DNA of 9,122 bases from Pseudomonadota bacterium. Lineage in GTDB: Bacteria > Verrucomicrobiota > Verrucomicrobiia > Chthoniobacterales > UBA6821. The DNA lies in NCBI GenBank assembly GCA_009928265.1, contig RFPR01000079.1, forward strand, positions 1 to 9,122, read 5' to 3'. This document shows, piece after piece, positions 7,617 to 9,122 of this stretch; the first letter of the stretch is position 1; every line of letters begins with the position of its first letter. The notes under the pieces are model-generated. The model had not been told where the DNA came from. It made no database searches and saw nothing but the letters and a program-made list of their open reading frames with translations. The position numbers were made by a program, and so were the translations under genes.

Positions 7617-8244
7617 TTCCGCGCTCCAGTTTCGCCGCACCGGCATTCTCTTTGTCATCTCGGCCCCGTCGGGTGCCGGGAAGACAACGCTCTGCACGGC
7701 TCTGCGCCAGAAACCCGACTTTGTCTGGTCGGTCTCCTGCACCACGCGCACCCCGCGTTCTGGAGAAGTAGACGGGGAGGACTACCACTTCCTTTCGCCC
7801 GAAGACTTTGCCTCCCGACTTGCCAACGGGGAGTTCCTGGAACATGCCGAGGTCCACGGAAATCACTACGGTACACTCAAGGCCCCCGTTCTGGAGAATC
7901 TTCGCAACGGTATCGACGTCCTACTTGATATCGACACCCGGGGAGCCGCTAACATCCGCGCTTGTGGCGACCCTCTAATCCTTAGGGCATTGGCCGATGT
8001 GTTTTTGTTGCCTCCCGACCTGGAGGAGCTCCGCAGGAGGCTTCTGCGACGCGGCACCGAGACCGAGGACCAGGTGGAGATCCGCATGAGCAACGCCGCC
8101 AGGGAAATGGAGTGCTGGCGAGAGTACAGGTACACGATTCTCAATGGTTCAATGGAAGAGAACATCGACAAGTTCCGCGCCATCATGCGTGCCGAGCGAT
8201 ATCTTACTCAACGCATGACCGCAGTGAGCCCCGCCGCCGCATGA
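7609..8244 (+). CDS. gmk: Guanylate kinase, TTG start
   Basis: This enzyme phosphorylates GMP to GDP with ATP in the cytoplasm, for nucleotide and (p)ppGpp pools. The 211-residue reading fits the family (about 207 in E. coli). The P-loop SAPSGAGKTT is at residues 18-27. The GMP-binding stretch SCTTRTPRSGEVDGEDY follows (about residues 42-58), then LLDIDTRGAANIR (about 105-117) and the lid segment RRGTETEDQVEIRM (about 147-160). There is no ATG before the P-loop in this frame that leaves a sensible N-terminus. TTG 7609 gives 17 residues before the P-loop strand and overlaps the yicC stop as TTGAATAA. An upstream in-frame TTG at 7426 would add 61 residues inside yicC and is unlikely. No strong Shine-Dalgarno sequence is visible, so coupling to yicC is likely. 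The stop overlaps the coaC start (ATGA). Confidence 0.95.
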   Translation: MNNSALQFRRTGILFVISAPSGAGKTTLCTALRQKPDFVWSVSCTTRTPRSGEVDGEDYHFLSPEDFASRLANGEFLEHAEVHGNHYGTLKAPVLENLRNGIDVLLDIDTRGAANIRACGDPLILRALADVFLLPPDLEELRRRLLRRGTETEDQVEIRMSNAAREMECWREYRYTILNGSMEENIDKFRAIMRAERYLTQRMTAVSPAAA

Positions 8245-8801
8245 ACCCCACATCATCTACGCGCACGATTATCCTCGGCGTGACCGGCTCGATCGCCGCG
8301 TACAAGTCGGCTGAGATCGCGAGCCAACTGCGCAAAGCGGGCCACGAGGTCTTCGTCGTCATGACCAGATCCGCGGCCGACTTCATCACGCCGCTCACGC
8401 TTGCGACGCTCAGCCGCAATCCGGTGCTGAGCAACCTCTCCGAGGAACAGGAGGGAGGATGGAAGCCGGGACACATCGAACTCGCTGACCGCGCAGATCT
8501 TCTACTCGTCGCACCGGCGACCGCGGACACGATTGCTCGCCTTGCACATGGATTTGCCGATGACGCACTAGGTGCCGTCGCACTGGCGACGCGCGCACCA
8601 CTTCTCGTTGCTCCTGCAATGAACGGGAAGATGTGGGAGCACCCGGCGACGCGAGCGAACGTCGAGACGCTGCGGGCCCGCGGAGCTCATGTTGTGGGCC
8701 CTGCGGAGGGAATCCTTGCTTGCGGCTACGAGGGAACGGGACGACTCGCGGAGGTTGCGGAGATCGTCGCGCACGCGGAAAAAATCCTCGCAGCGCGCTG
8801 A
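8241..8801 (+). CDS. coaC: Phosphopantothenoylcysteine decarboxylase, stand-alone CoaC flavoprotein
   Basis: This FMN enzyme decarboxylates 4'-phosphopantothenoylcysteine to phosphopantetheine in coenzyme A synthesis. The 186 residues carry every hallmark: ILGVTGSIAAYKS at 11-23, the catalytic His78 in GHIEL, APATADTIARLA at 91-102, the substrate-clamp motif APAMN at 124-128, and ACGYEGTGR at 160-168 with the active-site Cys161. In most bacteria CoaC is fused to CoaB (about 400 residues together). Here the frame stops 18 residues after the Cys loop, and no ligase domain follows in any frame of the remaining 321 bases. The protein ends cleanly in EKILAAR, so it looks like a natural single-domain form and not a truncation. 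ATG 8241 overlaps the gmk stop by 4 bases. A flavoprotein decarboxylase of the same fold but different substrate is possible, but the linkage to yicC and gmk favours CoaC. Confidence 0.9.
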   Translation: MNPTSSTRTIILGVTGSIAAYKSAEIASQLRKAGHEVFVVMTRSAADFITPLTLATLSRNPVLSNLSEEQEGGWKPGHIELADRADLLLVAPATADTIARLAHGFADDALGAVALATRAPLLVAPAMNGKMWEHPATRANVETLRARGAHVVGPAEGILACGYEGTGRLAEVAEIVAHAEKILAAR

Positions 8802-8841
8802 AGGAATTTCTTCCGCGAGTGGTGCGGGAAAAAAGAGCGCA

Positions 8842-8864
8842 AGAAATTTTCAGAAAATCCGTTG
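8842..8864 (+). repeat. Promoter-upstream block shared with 3171-3194
   Basis: AGAAATTTTCA, G, AAAA, T, CCG, TTG here matches AGAAATTTTCA, T, AAAA, A, CCG, C, TTG at 3171-3194. That is 21 identical bases of 23, with one extra base in the earlier copy. In both places the final TTG is the start of the -35 hexamer. The shared block probably acts as an upstream promoter element or binds a common regulator. Confidence 0.6.
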
Positions 8865-8890
8865 ACGGATTACGCGCGCGCACTTATTCA
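8862..8890 (+). promoter_or_regulatory. Sigma70-type promoter of the H1-like gene
   Basis: The -35 hexamer TTGACG (8862-8867) and -10 hexamer TATTCA (8885-8890) have the ideal 17-base spacing. The predicted start is near 8897, giving a leader of about 64 bases. The spacer contains a run of alternating pyrimidine and purine (8871-8883). The -10 lies inside a TTATTCACA repeat. No convincing terminator for the upstream operon is seen in 8802-8841; there is only a weak GGAA/TTCC stem at 8803-8814 without a T tract. Confidence 0.65.
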
Positions 8891-8913
8891 CATCCAGCAG
8901 TGAGTTATTCACA
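8884..8913 (+). promoter_or_regulatory. Two DnaA-box-like direct repeats
   Basis: TTATTCACA occurs at 8884-8892 and again at 8905-8913, with starts 21 bases apart, about two helical turns, in the same orientation. Both match the bacterial DnaA-box consensus TTATNCACA at every fixed position. A weaker 7-of-9 match, TTTCACACA, lies at 8918-8926. The first copy covers the -10 of the H1-like promoter and the second lies just after the predicted start, a layout suited to repression. Binding is inferred from sequence only. Confidence 0.5.
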
Positions 8914-8943
8914 AACCTTTCACACACGCAGCCATAGCTGAAC

Positions 8944-8953
8944 AAAGGAGGTG
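8944..8953 (+). promoter_or_regulatory. Near-perfect Shine-Dalgarno sequence of the H1-like gene
   Basis: AAAGGAGGTG complements the usual 3' end of 16S rRNA almost fully and lies 7 bases before ATG 8961. It is much stronger than any other ribosome site in the window, so high protein output is expected. It also fixes the start. Confidence 0.85.
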
Positions 8954-8960
8954 GAACGTC

Positions 8961-9122
8961 ATGCCCGCTAAAAAGAAAGCACCCGCTAAGAAGAAGGCCG
9001 TCGCTAAGAAGGCCCCAGCCAAGAAGGTTGTGAAGAAGGCCGTCGCCAAGAAGGCCCCAGCCAAGAAGGTTGTGAAGAAGGCCGCAGCCAAGAAGGTTGC
9101 AAAGAAGGCCCCAGCCAAGAAG
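8961..9122 (+). CDS. Histone H1-like basic nucleoid protein (3' end outside window)
   Basis: The frame is open from ATG 8961 to the right edge (54 residues seen) without a stop. The protein is almost only Lys, Ala, Val and Pro: it begins MPAKKKAPAKKKAVAKK and continues with repeated AKKAPAKK and VVKK units. There are no acidic or aromatic residues in the part seen. This is the composition of bacterial histone H1-like proteins (for example Hc1/Hc2 of chlamydiae and lysine-rich tails in other phyla), which bind and compact DNA. It could also be the basic tail of a different DNA-binding protein if a folded domain follows outside the window. The codons are mainly AAG and GCC, and neighbouring units are nearly identical in DNA, pointing to recent internal duplication. 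It has its own promoter and a strong ribosome site. Confidence 0.8.
   Translation, partial: MPAKKKAPAKKKAVAKKAPAKKVVKKAVAKKAPAKKVVKKAAAKKVAKKAPAKK
8997..9080 (+). repeat. Tandem 42-bp repeat inside the H1-like gene
   Basis: Two adjacent 42-bp units (8997-9038 and 9039-9080) differ at one base (T9005 against C9047, synonymous). Each encodes the 14 residues AVAKKAPAKKVVKK. A degenerate third unit starts at 9081. Repeats this similar can gain or lose copies, so protein length may vary between strains. Confidence 0.9.

Noticed and set aside
8803..8814. Terminator after coaC (GGAA/TTCC stem)
   Set aside because: The stem is only 4 bp and is not followed by a T tract; the nearby homopolymer is an A run on this strand.
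8884..8926. Chromosomal origin of replication
   Set aside because: Only two strong DnaA-box matches plus one weak one, no dnaA or dnaN nearby, and no extended AT-rich unwinding region. A promoter-regulatory role is more likely.
8997..9080. CRISPR-like direct repeats
   Set aside because: The units are directly adjacent with no unique spacers and encode in-frame protein repeats.
8909..9118. Minus-strand frame encoding a Phe/Ala/Leu-rich, membrane-like 69-residue peptide
   Set aside because: It is the antisense of the Lys/Ala repeats of the H1-like gene; AAG and GCC codons read backwards give Phe, Leu and Ala. It has no ribosome site of its own.

Overview
The window is an ordinary chromosomal segment of a GC-rich Gram-negative bacterium. 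All recognisable genes lie on the + strand. The best guess for the source is a member of the Verrucomicrobiota or a related PVC lineage. This rests on a lysine/alanine-rich histone H1-like gene, a free-standing CoaC, and an AsmA/TamB-type envelope protein, which implies an outer membrane. It is inferred from gene content only, not from a phylogenetic marker. I see no mobile elements, CRISPR arrays, tRNAs or rRNAs.

Layout. Positions 1-546 hold the 3' end of a glnD-like gene with two C-terminal ACT domains. It overlaps by 4 bases (ATGA) an 855-residue FtsX/MacB-type ABC transporter permease (543-3110). A 254-bp intergenic region (3111-3364) follows. It is the AT-richest part of the window and carries nested inverted repeats, a sigma70-type promoter, two tandem hairpins of which the second resembles an intrinsic terminator, and a 12-bp palindrome. 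Next comes a tightly packed run of four genes: an 1121-residue AsmA/TamB-like protein (3365-6730), yicC (6735-7616), gmk from a TTG start (7609-8244), and a stand-alone coaC (8241-8801). Gaps and overlaps between them are 4 to 8 bases, so they are probably co-transcribed. The yicC-gmk-coaBC order is a common bacterial housekeeping arrangement. Here rpoZ is missing from its usual place between gmk and coaBC, and the CoaB half is absent. A second promoter region (8802-8960) then leads into a histone H1-like gene (8961 to the right edge), which has an excellent Shine-Dalgarno sequence.

How the genes relate. GlnD is a nitrogen-status sensor. The permease and the AsmA-like protein are envelope proteins. 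YicC (RNA decay), Gmk (GMP to GDP) and CoaC (coenzyme A synthesis) are core housekeeping enzymes. The basic end gene is a nucleoid protein.

The most interesting signals are regulatory. The two intergenic promoters share a nearly identical block of about 23 bp ending at the -35 hexamer. The promoter at 3192-3219 leads within about 30-60 nt into a terminator-like hairpin, which could be a small RNA or an attenuated leader. The H1-like promoter carries two perfect TTATNCACA (DnaA-box) matches 21 bp apart, one covering its -10 element, plus an alternating purine/pyrimidine spacer. I found no convincing new multi-gene system.
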